Assembly (NCBI RefSeq): GCF_051195215.1
Contig: NZ_JBNAZM010000001.1
Span: 1-64,000, forward strand
DNA from: Arhodomonas sp051195215
GTDB taxonomy: Bacteria; Pseudomonadota; Gammaproteobacteria; Nitrococcales; Nitrococcaceae
Length of the DNA: 64,000 bases
Direction of reading: 5' to 3'
The notes under the pieces were generated by a model. The model worked only from the letters and a program-made list of their open reading frames with translations, made no database searches and was not told the DNA's origin. Made by a program: the position numbers and the translations under genes. Position 1 is the stretch's first letter. Each line of letters begins with the position of its first letter. This document shows positions 35,321-44,208 of the stretch, piece after piece.

Positions 35321-35827
35321 ATGTTTATCCAGTACGCGCGAAAGGTCGTCGGCGCGGTTGTAGTGATCGTCCCGCTACTACTGTGGGCGGACGTGTCGCA
35401 GCCGCCGTCGGACTCGCCCCATGGGAGAAGCGTTCAAGGGGTGTCAGTGTACTTCTCGGTCATTCCAGCCGAGATCATCCGCCAACGGTTCGAGCGGAGC
35501 TCGTCCGAGCGTGCAATGCACGGTGGCGTACCTGAAGCGCCCCACGTCCACCATGTCATGGTCGCCCTCTTCGAAACGGCAACCGACGAACGCATCACGG
35601 ATGCCACCGTGTACGCGCGTATATTGCTCCCGGAGTCGCACGCACCGGCCCCCAAGAAAAGGCGTCTCGAAGCAATGCACGTAGCCGGTACCACGACCTA
35701 TGGGAACTATTTCGTGTTGGGTACGATAGCGACGTACAACATCGAGGTGATCATCGACTTGCCGCGGCACCCCGGTATCAGGACGTCATTCAGGTATGAG
35801 CATACGGCCGGGACGTCGCACCTGTGA
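35321..35827 (+). CDS. Putative secreted protein of unknown function
   Basis: About 168 aa from ATG 35321, chosen because GGGAGG lies upstream; an in-frame TTG at 35288 is less likely. A signal-like hydrophobic segment (about residues 8-25) precedes a domain with alternating beta patterns (G-V-S-V-Y-F-S-V-I-P, H-H-V-M-V-A-L-F-E-T, T-D-A-T-V-Y-A-R-I) that suggests an Ig-like or CopC-like fold. A His-rich patch P-H-V-H-H could bind metal. Family not recognised. It is bounded upstream by the type A element and downstream by a perfect hairpin at 35931. Confidence 0.6.
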   Translation: MFIQYARKVVGAVVVIVPLLLWADVSQPPSDSPHGRSVQGVSVYFSVIPAEIIRQRFERSSSERAMHGGVPEAPHVHHVMVALFETATDERITDATVYARILLPESHAPAPKKRRLEAMHVAGTTTYGNYFVLGTIATYNIEVIIDLPRHPGIRTSFRYEHTAGTSHL

Positions 35828-36161
35828 TGGACCGGTTCCGCGGTGGGTAGCCATTGCGCCTGAATGCTCCGCCGCGTGTAGCACCGCCATCTCGGTTGGG
35901 CGCGCTGCGGCACTGGCTGTAGTGCTCAGGCCGTCCGTTGACGAAAGTCAACGGACGGCTTCCATGGCGTGCTATACGGTGTCTACGCGGTATCCGTTCG
36001 ACCCGCCCTTCCGTCGGTACGGACAAAGTGCCGCGGGGCATCCCCGTGGTGACGACAGTGGGCGGCGGTTACGGCTTGGCGGACAGGTTGCCCGTGCAAG
36101 GCTGGCTCGAAGTCGGTTCAAGGTTACCTGATCCGAGAACTGCCGCGATCAGGAGGGCACG
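35828..36161. other. Upstream region of PHA synthase
   Basis: These 334 bp hold no gene that I trust. They contain the FNR-type palindrome and hairpin at 35931-35958 and a -10-like TATACG at 35973-35978. The phaC leader would then be about 170 bases long. Confidence 0.5.
35931..35958. promoter_or_regulatory. FNR/CRP-type box inside a 12-bp perfect hairpin, upstream of phaC
   Basis: The core TTGAC-GAAA-GTCAA (35938-35951) is extended by seven more paired bases each side, giving 12-bp perfect arms and a GAAA loop. An extended -10-like TGCTATACG (hexamer TATACG at 35973-35978) is centred 31 bp from the box centre, the class II FNR spacing. As RNA, the same sequence would form a stable hairpin and could end the upstream transcript. 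Confidence 0.68.
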
Positions 36162-38054
36162 ATGGATCAGAAGAGCCAGGCTCGCGACAAGCGCAAACGC
36201 GGGAGCAAAGCCGAGCGAACGTCTGCCAAGCACCCGGACGCTTCCCCCGGACGCCCCCAGGCACCGCTACCGAAGAAACCCCCGCGACCGACCCGCCGGC
36301 GTCGCCGCGCCGCTGGAGGCCGGGCGGCGGTTCGCGAGGATATCTTCACCCTGACCAACCGCAGCGTCCACGCGTCGGTGGGCCGGATGACCGGTGGCGT
36401 ATCGCCGGTGTCCCTTCTTCAGGCGTATGCGGATTGGGCGTGGCATCTTGCCCTCGCACCGGGCAAGCAGGCCTGGCTGGCCGCAAAGATGGAGCGTAAG
36501 GCCGCCAGGCTATGGGCTTATCTGCCGAGAGCGCTGCGTGACGAAGAGTGTCAGCCGTGTATCGAGCCTTTGTCTCATGACCACCGGTTCTCCGATGACG
36601 AGTGGCAACGCTGGCCGTACAACGTGATCCACCAGTCCTTCCTGCTGGGACAGCAGTGGTGGCACAACGCCACCATCGATGTCGACGGCGTCACGCCTCA
36701 CCATGAAGATGTCGTCAACTTCCTCACACGGCAGGTACTGGACATCTTCTCACCCGCCAACTCGCCGTTCACCAACCCGGAGGTGGCCCAGCGGACGATG
36801 GAACGCGGCGGTTGGAATTTCGTCGACGGCGCATTCAATTTCGCTGAGGACGTACGTCGTGAAGCATTGGGCGAGCCGCCGGCCGGCGCGGAGGATTACC
36901 GGCCCGGCAAACGCGTCGCCTTGACGCCTGGCAAGGTCATCTTCGGCAACCGGCTCATCGAGCTGATCCAGTACAGCCCGGCAACCGAGAAGGTCCAAGC
37001 GGAGCCGGTGCTCATCATTCCGGCCTGGATCATGAAGTACTACATTCTGGATCTCTCGCCGGAGAATTCCCTGGTCCGCTGGCTGGTGGAGCAAGGCCAC
37101 ACTGTCTTCATCGTCTCCTGGAAGAACCCGGACGCCACGGACCGCGATCTCGGCATGGACGACTACCGCCGGCTGGGCGTCATGGACGCCCTGGATGCAG
37201 TGAACGCGGTGGTTCCCAAGCGCAAGGTGCACGCGGTCGGCTACTGCCTCGGCGGAACGCTACTGTCCATTGCGGCCGCCGCCATGGCGCGCGACGGCGA
37301 CGACCGGCTCGCCACGGTGACGTTGTTCGCATCCGAGACGGATTTCGACGAGCCCGGGGAGCTCGAGCTCTTCATCGATGAGAGCCAGGTGAGCTTTCTC
37401 GAGGACTTGATGTGGCAGCAGGGTTACCTGGACAAATGGCAGATGCGGGGGACGTTCGTCTTCCTGCGTTCCAACGATCTGGTGTGGTCGGCGTCGGTGA
37501 ATGCCTACCTGATGGGCGAGAAACAGCCCATGTTCGACCTGATGGCCTGGAGCACGGATTCGACCCGCCTGCCCTATCGCATGCACTCGGAGTACCTGCG
37601 CCGCCTGTATCTGGATAACGCCCTGGCCGAGGGGGACTACTACGTGGGCGAACAGCCCGTGGTGCTGAGTGACGTGCGCGTGCCGATGTTCGTGGTCGGC
37701 ACACGCACGGACCATATCGCCCCATGGCGCTCCGTTTACAAGATCCATCTACTCGCCGGCGGCGACGTGACGTTCGTGTTGACCAACGGCGGTCACAACG
37801 CCGGTGTCGTCAGCGAGCCGGGGCACAAACGCCGCGTTTATCAGATCGCGGACAAGCCCGCTGACGCGCCCTACGTCGACGCTGACACCTGGTACAAGAA
37901 GGTTCCTGAACGCAAGGGGTCATGGTGGCCGGAATGGCGGGCATGGCTCGTCGAGCATTCCAGCGGCGAGTCCGCACCGCCAGGAATGGGAGCGCCCGAA
38001 GCCGGCTACAAGCCGCGCCGTAACGCCCCGGGCCGCTACGTGCTCGAACCCTAG
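36162..38054 (+). CDS. phaC: Poly(3-hydroxyalkanoate) synthase, class I type
   Basis: The protein has 630 aa. The N-terminal 65 residues are Lys/Arg/Pro-rich, then comes the PHA synthase N-terminal region and the alpha/beta-hydrolase core. The lipase-box-like motif G-Y-C-L-G-G holds the catalytic Cys362; the Asp is in G-T-R-T-D-H-I-A-P-W and the His in T-N-G-G-H-N-A-G-V. The enzyme polymerises (R)-3-hydroxyacyl-CoA on granule surfaces. Length fits class I, which works without PhaE or PhaR. An SDR reductase gene follows 70 bp downstream, and a phasin-like gene is at 58391. An FNR-type box with matching -10 stands upstream, suggesting low-oxygen induction. No thiolase gene is nearby. Confidence 0.95.
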   Translation: MDQKSQARDKRKRGSKAERTSAKHPDASPGRPQAPLPKKPPRPTRRRRRAAGGRAAVREDIFTLTNRSVHASVGRMTGGVSPVSLLQAYADWAWHLALAPGKQAWLAAKMERKAARLWAYLPRALRDEECQPCIEPLSHDHRFSDDEWQRWPYNVIHQSFLLGQQWWHNATIDVDGVTPHHEDVVNFLTRQVLDIFSPANSPFTNPEVAQRTMERGGWNFVDGAFNFAEDVRREALGEPPAGAEDYRPGKRVALTPGKVIFGNRLIELIQYSPATEKVQAEPVLIIPAWIMKYYILDLSPENSLVRWLVEQGHTVFIVSWKNPDATDRDLGMDDYRRLGVMDALDAVNAVVPKRKVHAVGYCLGGTLLSIAAAAMARDGDDRLATVTLFASETDFDEPGELELFIDESQVSFLEDLMWQQGYLDKWQMRGTFVFLRSNDLVWSASVNAYLMGEKQPMFDLMAWSTDSTRLPYRMHSEYLRRLYLDNALAEGDYYVGEQPVVLSDVRVPMFVVGTRTDHIAPWRSVYKIHLLAGGDVTFVLTNGGHNAGVVSEPGHKRRVYQIADKPADAPYVDADTWYKKVPERKGSWWPEWRAWLVEHSSGESAPPGMGAPEAGYKPRRNAPGRYVLEP

Positions 38055-38124
38055 TGCCGGGCCGTTTGCCGAATCACGGGATGACGGATCCCGAATCGCT
38101 CCACGACTGAACACAGGTGAGCTC

Positions 38125-38886
38125 ATGGATCTCAACGGAAAGGTCATCGCGGTGACAGGCGCCGGACGTGGATTGGGACGCAAGATCGCGGAAATGGTAG
38201 CGGCCAAGGGCGCACAGCTTGCATTGGCGGGGCTACACGAAGAGGGCCTGCGTGAGACGGCAAGGCTGTGCGAAGCGGCAGGTGGACAGGCCGCCGTCTA
38301 CCAGCTCGACGTTTCCGACGAATCGTCCGTCGAACGAGCGTTTTCCGATATCGTGCGCGAATTCGGCACGTTGCATGGACTGGTCAACAATGCCGGCATC
38401 ACCCGGGATGGCTTGCTGGTGAAGGCGAAAGACGGTCAGGTCGAGAAAACCATGCCGCTCGAGGACTGGGAGGCCGTCATCAAGGTGGACCTGCGCGGTG
38501 TATTCCTGGCGGCACGGGCTGCAGCATCAACGATGATCGAGTTGGGCCAAGGCGGCGTGATCGTGAATATATCCAGCATTTCGCGTGCCGGAAACTTCGG
38601 CCAGACCAACTACGCCGCGGCCAAGTCGGGTGTCGTCGCCATGACCGTGACGTGGGCAGAGGAGCTCGCGCGTCATGGTATTCGCGCCGCGGCGATCGCT
38701 CCGGGGTTCGCCAACACGCGAATGGTTTCGAGCATGCCGGAAAAGGCGCTCGACCGTATCAAGGCTCGGATACCGCTGGGGCGCCTTGCTGAGCCTTGGG
38801 AAATCGGGCATTCGGTCGTATACGTCCTGGAGAATGACTACTTCAACGGCCGGGTTCTGGAGGTCGACGGGGGCCTCAGGCTTTAG
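38125..38886 (+). CDS. SDR-family 3-oxoacyl (acetoacetyl)-CoA/ACP reductase
   Basis: The protein has 253 aa from ATG 38125. It shows the Rossmann motif T-G-A-G-R-G-L-G (about 11-18), N-N-A-G, and the catalytic S and Y-x-x-x-K (Y-A-A-A-K at about 160). These mark a classical short-chain dehydrogenase of the FabG/PhaB type that reduces 3-oxoacyl thioesters with NAD(P)H. Placement right after phaC suggests it supplies (R)-3-hydroxyacyl-CoA monomer, but sequence alone does not separate PhaB from FabG or other SDRs. Confidence 0.88.
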   Translation: MDLNGKVIAVTGAGRGLGRKIAEMVAAKGAQLALAGLHEEGLRETARLCEAAGGQAAVYQLDVSDESSVERAFSDIVREFGTLHGLVNNAGITRDGLLVKAKDGQVEKTMPLEDWEAVIKVDLRGVFLAARAAASTMIELGQGGVIVNISSISRAGNFGQTNYAAAKSGVVAMTVTWAEELARHGIRAAAIAPGFANTRMVSSMPEKALDRIKARIPLGRLAEPWEIGHSVVYVLENDYFNGRVLEVDGGLRL

Positions 38887-39037
38887 CCCGGGCATGGGGA
38901 CGACAATCCCGGGCCCGGGGCGTGGCGATGGCAGGGCTGGTCAGCGCTGAACCGATCGCCTCGCGGTCACGCGAATTCCGTTATCCGGCGTTTGCGTCGA
39001 TATTCCTTTGTAGGCAAACGGGTCATTCGCTTGAACA

Positions 39038-39056
39038 GCCGCCGGAATGCGGCGGC
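39038..39056. terminator. Hairpin in convergent region between SDR and RND genes
   Basis: GCCGCC and GGCGGC with a 7-base loop lie between the stops of the plus-strand SDR gene and the minus-strand RND gene. The stem is short and has no clear T-run. The remainder of 38887-39122 shows no gene. Confidence 0.3.
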
Positions 39057-39122
39057 GTCTTCGCAGCGCGCTCGCCGATGGTGACGAGAACGGCATCCAT
39101 ATAGCGGCAGCGCCAGCACCTG

Positions 39123-42100
39123 CTACTGCGCTTCGGCCGCAAGCCCGCGATAACGCCAGGCGTAATACAGCACTGGTATGACCAGCAGCGTCAGCACCGT
39201 CGAGACGAAGATCCCGAAGATGAGCGAGATGGCGAGGCCGTTGAAGATGGGATCGTCGATGATGAAGAACGCCCCGATCATCGCTGCGACGCCGGTCAGC
39301 GCAATGGGCCGCGCGCGTACCGCCGCCGCCCGGATGACGGCGTCGTGAAGCGCGGTCCCAGCTCGGGTCTCCAGGTCGATGAAGTCGACCAGCAGGATGG
39401 AGTTCCGCACGATGATCCCGGCGAGTGCGATCATGCCGATCATCGAGGTGGCCGTGAACTTGGCGTCAAGCAACGCGTGACCGGGCATGACGCCGATGAT
39501 CGTCAGGGGAATCGGCGCCATGATGATGAGCGGCACCCCGTAGGATCGGAACTGTGCCACCACGAGCAGGTAGATCAACACCATACCCACGGCGTAGGCG
39601 ATGCCCATGTCGCGAAACGTCTCGTAGGTGACCTGCCACTCGCCGTCCCATTTGATCGAAGGCGTCACCGCGACGCCCGGTTGGTCGACGAAGTGCTGTG
39701 AAACCGCATCGCCATTCGGCAGTGGCTCGGACCAGAGCCTGCTCACCATGTCGAACATCCCGTACAGCGGGCTGTCGAGCTCGCCGGCCATATTGGCGGT
39801 GACGAAGACGACTGGCATCAGGTCCTTGTGGTAGATGGTCGTCTCCCATGTGGTCTCCACGACGCCGGCGATTTCCGAGAGGGCCACGAGATCACCGGAG
39901 CGGCTGCGCACTCGCAGTCTGAGGAAGCTCTCCAGATCCGCCTTGTCGCCGGCCGAGAACTCCAGCCGGATGGGGAGCGCGTATTTCACCCGCCTTTCGT
40001 GCAGGTAGCTGACATCCTCGCCCCCCAGGGCGGTTGTCACCGCGCCGATGACGGTTTCCTGGGCGACGCCGAGCCGTGCCGCTTTCTCGCGATCCACCGT
40101 GAGCCGGTATTTGAGCGCCGGCGCCTCCACGGAATCGTCGACGTCCACGATGCCATCAGTGCTCGCGAATACCTCCCGCAGCGAGTGCGCCGAGGCGATC
40201 TGGCGTTCGTAGGTGGGGCCGTAGACCTCCGCGACGATGGGCGCCTGCACCGGAGGCCCCGGGGGGACCTCCACGATCTTGACGTTCGCATCGAAGCGGT
40301 CGCCGATTGCCTGCAGCGGGGCGCGCACCGCCAGTGCGATCTCGTGGCTCTTCCTGCCCCGGGCGTCCTTGTCCACGAGATTGACCTGCACGTCACCGAG
40401 GTGTGGCTCGGCGCGACGGTAGTACTGGCGCACCAGACCATTGAAATTGATGGGTGCCGCCGTTCCCGCGTAGGTCTGGTAATTCGCCAGCTCGGGTACG
40501 TCTTCCAGGTGGCGCCCGAGCGCACTGAGTACGCGTTGGGTCTGCTCGACGGGGGTACCCTCCGGCATATCGACGATCACCTGGAATTCGGACTTGTCAT
40601 CGAACGGCAGCATCTTCAGAACAACGAGGTTCGTGGCCGGCAGTGCGAGCGCGGCGGCGATCAGCACGATCACGGCGACCAGCATTCCCCAGCGTGGCAC
40701 GCGGCCGTGGCGGCCGCGCAGGAATGGCGTCATCAGGCGCTCGAAGAAGCGCAGCAGCCGCCCCGTCCTGGACTCGCCCTGCTGTTCCGAGGCGTGGTGA
40801 ACGTGTCGCCGAATCAGGCGGTAGGCGAACCAGGGCGTTACCACGAAAGCGACGACGAGGGAAATCAGCATGCCGGTGCTTGCATTGATGGGAATGGGGC
40901 TCATGTAGGGCCCCATGAGCCCAGTGACGAAAGCCATCGGCAGCAGCGCGGCTATGACGGTGAAGGTCGCGAGAACCGTGGGGCCACCGACCTCGTCCAC
41001 CGCGACCGGCATGACCTCCAGCAGGCTGCGGTCGCTGAGTGCGAGATGCCGGTGGATGTTCTCGACGACCACGATGGCGTCGTCTACCAGGATGCCGATG
41101 GAGAAGATGAGCGCGAACAGCGACACACGGTTGATCGTGAATCCCCACGCCCAGGAGCCGAACAGCGTGATCAACAACGTGATCACCACCGCGGCGCCTA
41201 CGACGGTCGCCTCGCGCCAACCCAGAGTGATCAGCACCAGGAGTACGACCGAGGCGGTGGCGAACACCAGCTTGGTGATCAGCGTGTTGGCTTTGTCCGC
41301 CGCCGTTGCGCCGTAGTCGCGGGTGATGGTGTAGCGAACGCCCTCGGGAATGGTCAGCCCTTCGAGCTGTACCACGCGGCGGGCAATCGCCTGGGTGACG
41401 TCGACAGCGTTGGTGCCCGGTTTCTTCGCGATCTGCAGCGTCACGGCCGGGTGCAGCCCGCCCGGTCCGTCGCCCGTGCCGAAGCCCATGAACACCGAAC
41501 GCTCCGGGGTATCCGGCATTCTCGCGACCGTGGCCACATCCTCCAGGTAGACGGGCCGATCGCCGACGACGCGCACGACGAGTTGGCGTACTTCTTCCAC
41601 GGTGGCGAGGAAGTCCCCCGCCTGGACCGGGATGGTCGTGTTATCACGCGTGATGTTCAATTCCGGCCCGCTGCGGTTCGCCGCCAGCAGGCTGCTGCGG
41701 AGCTCGCCGAAGCTGACGCCATGCGCGGAGAGCTTCACGGGATCCAGCTCCACGGCCACGACGTCGTCCGGCCCGCCAATGGTGCGGATATCGCGGGTGC
41801 CGGGAATGCGTTTGAGTTCCGCCTCCAGACTATGGGCCACTCGCAGTAACTCGTGGCTACCCACCTCTTGTGCGTCGGACCACAGGGTCACCGCCATCAC
41901 GGGCACATCGTCGATGCCCCTGGGCTTGACCAGCGGCTCCCCCACGCCGAGGTTGGACGGCAGCCAGTCACGGTTCGAATACAGCTTGTTATACAAGCGG
42001 ACCAGGGCATCCGTGCGTGCCTCGCCCACCTGGTACTGCACGGTCAGCGCGGCGAGACCCGGCCGCGAGAGTGACCACACGTGCTCGATGCCTTCGATCT

Positions 42101-42341
42101 CCGAGAGGACCTGCTCGGCCGGGGTCGCCACCAGGTGCTCGATCTCCGCCGGGCTGGCGCCCGGGAACGGAATGAAAACGTCCACCATCGTGACGTCGAT
42201 CTGCGGCTCCTCTTCCTTGGGTGTGATGACGATCGCGAACAGTCCCAGGAGCAACCCGGCGAGCGCCAGCAACGGCGTAATCTCGGCAGCCTGGAACGCC
42301 TTCGTGATCCGTCCCGGAAGCCCCAGATCCCGGTCACTCAT
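39123..42341 (-). CDS. RND efflux permease (second pump)
   Basis: The protein has 1072 aa with the full RND layout: TM1, large periplasmic loop, TM2-6, second loop, TM7-12. The proton-relay segment G-I-L-V-D-D-A-I-V-V-V-E-N-I-H is present in TM4, and I-V-R-N-S-I-L-L-V-D-F in TM10. It resembles the AcrB/HAE1-like pumps more than CzcA, but substrate is not predictable. Its start overlaps the adaptor gene upstream by 8 bp, so the two are coupled. The adaptor promoter region has an FNR-type box. No outer-membrane channel gene is adjacent. Confidence 0.92.
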   Translation of the reverse strand: MSDRDLGLPGRITKAFQAAEITPLLALAGLLLGLFAIVITPKEEEPQIDVTMVDVFIPFPGASPAEIEHLVATPAEQVLSEIEGIEHVWSLSRPGLAALTVQYQVGEARTDALVRLYNKLYSNRDWLPSNLGVGEPLVKPRGIDDVPVMAVTLWSDAQEVGSHELLRVAHSLEAELKRIPGTRDIRTIGGPDDVVAVELDPVKLSAHGVSFGELRSSLLAANRSGPELNITRDNTTIPVQAGDFLATVEEVRQLVVRVVGDRPVYLEDVATVARMPDTPERSVFMGFGTGDGPGGLHPAVTLQIAKKPGTNAVDVTQAIARRVVQLEGLTIPEGVRYTITRDYGATAADKANTLITKLVFATASVVLLVLITLGWREATVVGAAVVITLLITLFGSWAWGFTINRVSLFALIFSIGILVDDAIVVVENIHRHLALSDRSLLEVMPVAVDEVGGPTVLATFTVIAALLPMAFVTGLMGPYMSPIPINASTGMLISLVVAFVVTPWFAYRLIRRHVHHASEQQGESRTGRLLRFFERLMTPFLRGRHGRVPRWGMLVAVIVLIAAALALPATNLVVLKMLPFDDKSEFQVIVDMPEGTPVEQTQRVLSALGRHLEDVPELANYQTYAGTAAPINFNGLVRQYYRRAEPHLGDVQVNLVDKDARGRKSHEIALAVRAPLQAIGDRFDANVKIVEVPPGPPVQAPIVAEVYGPTYERQIASAHSLREVFASTDGIVDVDDSVEAPALKYRLTVDREKAARLGVAQETVIGAVTTALGGEDVSYLHERRVKYALPIRLEFSAGDKADLESFLRLRVRSRSGDLVALSEIAGVVETTWETTIYHKDLMPVVFVTANMAGELDSPLYGMFDMVSRLWSEPLPNGDAVSQHFVDQPGVAVTPSIKWDGEWQVTYETFRDMGIAYAVGMVLIYLLVVAQFRSYGVPLIIMAPIPLTIIGVMPGHALLDAKFTATSMIGMIALAGIIVRNSILLVDFIDLETRAGTALHDAVIRAAAVRARPIALTGVAAMIGAFFIIDDPIFNGLAISLIFGIFVSTVLTLLVIPVLYYAWRYRGLAAEAQ

Positions 42342-43383
42342 CGTTGGCCTTTCCGGCGACGACGGCCATTGCCGCCACGGGATCCACGGCGATGCGCTCG
42401 CCGGTGGACAGCCCCGCCAGTATCTCCACCTCGTCGTCGCGGCGCGGGCCCAGGCGAACCTGCCGCAACCGGGGGCCGCCGTCCTCCCCGATCACGTATA
42501 CCGCCCGCAACTCACTGCGATAGAGCACGCTCGCGTGCGGAACGAGCAGCGCCGAACGCCTCCCTTGGGGGAGGCGGACTTCAATCGCCATGCCCGGGTA
42601 CAATCCGTGCTTCCCTGCCGGGAGATTCACGCGGACCTCGAAGTCGTGAGTCGCTTCATCGGCAACGGGAAAGAACGTCAGCGCACGGCTTTCCAGAAGC
42701 TGCCCGTCCGGCAACGATACGATTGCCGATGAGCACTCGCGAACGGCTTCGGCGAAGCGCTGGGGGACGTGCACGCTCACCCGCAGGCGCTCGAGGGAAA
42801 GGCCGGTCATCAGCGGGCTTCCGGGGCGCACGCTCTCACCACGCTCCACGTGGCGGGCGACGACCACCCCCGGGTACGGTGCCCGTATACGCGTGTAGTC
42901 GAGCTGCTGCTCGGCCTGGCGGAGCGACGCCTCGGCTGCTTTCACGCGCGCCTGCGCTGCGTGGTAAGCCGCCGCGACCCGGTCGAACTCGGACTGAGCC
43001 ACCGCCTCACGGTCCAAGAGGTCGCGCATTCGCAAATAGCGTGCACGTGCGTCGGACAACGTGGCTTCGGCCTCGGCAAGCGCGGCGCGTGCGCTCTCCA
43101 CCTCCGCGCGCTGGACCGTGTCATCGATCTCGACGATAAGCTCGTCGGCGGGGACGAAGTCATGCACGTCCACGTGCAATGCCGTGACCGTGCCCGATGT
43201 CTGCGCCGTCACGGTGCTGCGGGTCACCGCTTCGACCAAGCCATCGAAGGCGCGCCAGTCGACGACGTCCCGCCGGCTCACCGCAACGGTTGCGAGCTCC
43301 GAGGACAACACCGGTAGCATCCCGATGAGCAGCAGCGCGACCACGAGCGCACCCTTGAAGCGGCACGATGCTACCCAACGCAT
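42334..43383 (-). CDS. RND efflux periplasmic adaptor (second pump)
   Basis: About 349 aa from ATG 43383 (GAGGT eight bases upstream). The frame extends to 43449 but the putative -10 and transcription start at about 43445 argue against that. N-terminal hydrophobic anchor (about 10-27), biotinyl-lipoyl-like domain, helical hairpin (about 85-160, E/A/R-rich), then beta-barrel domain with P-G-M-A-I-E-V-R-L-P and a C-terminal membrane-proximal domain. HlyD/AcrA-type adaptor of the downstream RND permease. A perfect-spaced FNR-type box suggests induction at low oxygen. Confidence 0.9.
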   Translation of the reverse strand: MRWVASCRFKGALVVALLLIGMLPVLSSELATVAVSRRDVVDWRAFDGLVEAVTRSTVTAQTSGTVTALHVDVHDFVPADELIVEIDDTVQRAEVESARAALAEAEATLSDARARYLRMRDLLDREAVAQSEFDRVAAAYHAAQARVKAAEASLRQAEQQLDYTRIRAPYPGVVVARHVERGESVRPGSPLMTGLSLERLRVSVHVPQRFAEAVRECSSAIVSLPDGQLLESRALTFFPVADEATHDFEVRVNLPAGKHGLYPGMAIEVRLPQGRRSALLVPHASVLYRSELRAVYVIGEDGGPRLRQVRLGPRRDDEVEILAGLSTGERIAVDPVAAMAVVAGKANDE

Positions 43384-43479
43384 TGATCTGTACCTCGCGT
43401 GCCGGGACAAGGCCGTCTCTGCCGAAGCCGGCGTCGAGTACGGATACATTCGAGCCTAAGGCCCGCTCGGACGTCGTCT

Positions 43480-43493
43480 CTGACCTGGGTCAA
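43480..43493 (-). promoter_or_regulatory. FNR/CRP-type box of the second RND operon
   Basis: Minus strand TTGAC-CCAG-GTCAG, one mismatch from a perfect palindrome. A -10-like TAGGCT (43458 down to 43453) is centred 31 bp from the box centre, giving a start near 43445 and a leader of about 60 bases to ATG 43383. Confidence 0.6.
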
Positions 43494-43611
43494 GTAATCG
43501 CATCGGTCGCCTCATGACACCGCTGGGGCGCGGCGTCTTCAGGCACTCGGCGTGGACCACTCGGACTGCCGGCCATCGTCGTTCCGGTTGGCAAGTGCGT
43601 GGCCCTGGAGG

Positions 43612-43625
43612 TTGATTTTCGTCAA
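43612..43625 (+). promoter_or_regulatory. FNR/CRP-type box with duplicated -10 element
   Basis: TTGAT-TTTC-GTCAA, flanked by G and C to give GTTGAT-N4-GTCAAC. TGCTATAGG with hexamer TATAGG at 43646-43651 is centred 30 bp from the box centre; an exact second copy starts 10 bp further on. Points towards the small gene at 43844. Confidence 0.66.
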
Positions 43626-43843
43626 CCGGGTGCGCCCCCCGGTGCTATAGGGTGCTATAGGTTGCCGCAGCGACATGTCGTCCCGGTTGCCGGTCCAGGG
43701 ACCGGAAATCGCCGGTTGACGAGCCCCACGTTTCGGCACGTGTGCAGGGCGGTTCGCCAGACCTCGGGTAATCGGGCGCTCAGTCACCGCCGGCTCGGTG
43801 AGCGCAGCGGATAGCTCGCCACAGCGACGGCGCGCTCGCGTGC

Positions 43844-44152
43844 GTGAGGGGAATCGGCCATGCCGTATACATGATACGGCGCTATCGCGACGGGGTGGTA
43901 CGTCGGGTGCCGTCCGACGAGGAAATCCGGCGCGTGGAGGCGCGTTTTCCCGGCACGGTCGTGGAGCTCAACGTTCACGAGGGGATGAGGCTATCGGAGC
44001 TGCTACACCAGGACTCCTATTCCTATGAGCTCGGCGTGGTGTTCGTCGGCGCGGATAGCGAGGACGACCTGGAGGATCGGATACAGTGGTGCGAGAACGC
44101 GCTGGCGTTCGTCATCGATGCGGACTGCTCGCCGTGGTGGGTCACCGCGTGA
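43844..44152 (+). CDS. Small hypothetical acidic protein
   Basis: The frame encodes 102 aa from GTG 43844, or 93 aa from ATG 43871. It is acidic, with a predicted alpha/beta pattern (F-P-G-T-V-V-E-L-N-V-H-E; Y-E-L-G-V-V-F-V-G-A-D; D-D-L-E-D-R-I-Q-W-C). No signal peptide or TM. The clear FNR-type promoter upstream argues that it is real and expressed at low oxygen. No family is recognised. It is convergent with the patatin gene. Confidence 0.6.
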   Translation: MRGIGHAVYMIRRYRDGVVRRVPSDEEIRRVEARFPGTVVELNVHEGMRLSELLHQDSYSYELGVVFVGADSEDDLEDRIQWCENALAFVIDADCSPWWVTA

Positions 44153-44208
44153 TGCCGCGCGGCGATGCGAGGACCTCGGGTCGCCCTTGCACGGCTCGGC
44201 GGTCGGGT

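Larger units (their letters stand above)
43384..43843. other. Divergent regulatory region with two FNR-type boxes
   Basis: These 460 bp between the RND adaptor gene and a small plus-strand gene hold no convincing gene. They contain FNR-type boxes at 43480-43493 (minus direction) and 43612-43625 (plus direction) and a tandem duplication GGTGCTATAG at 43641-43660 that doubles a -10-like hexamer. Confidence 0.55.

Noticed and set aside
39828..41849. 673-codon plus-strand frame opposite the second RND permease
   Set aside because: The product is His/Arg/Asp-rich and low in hydrophobic residues; the RND gene on the other strand explains the region.
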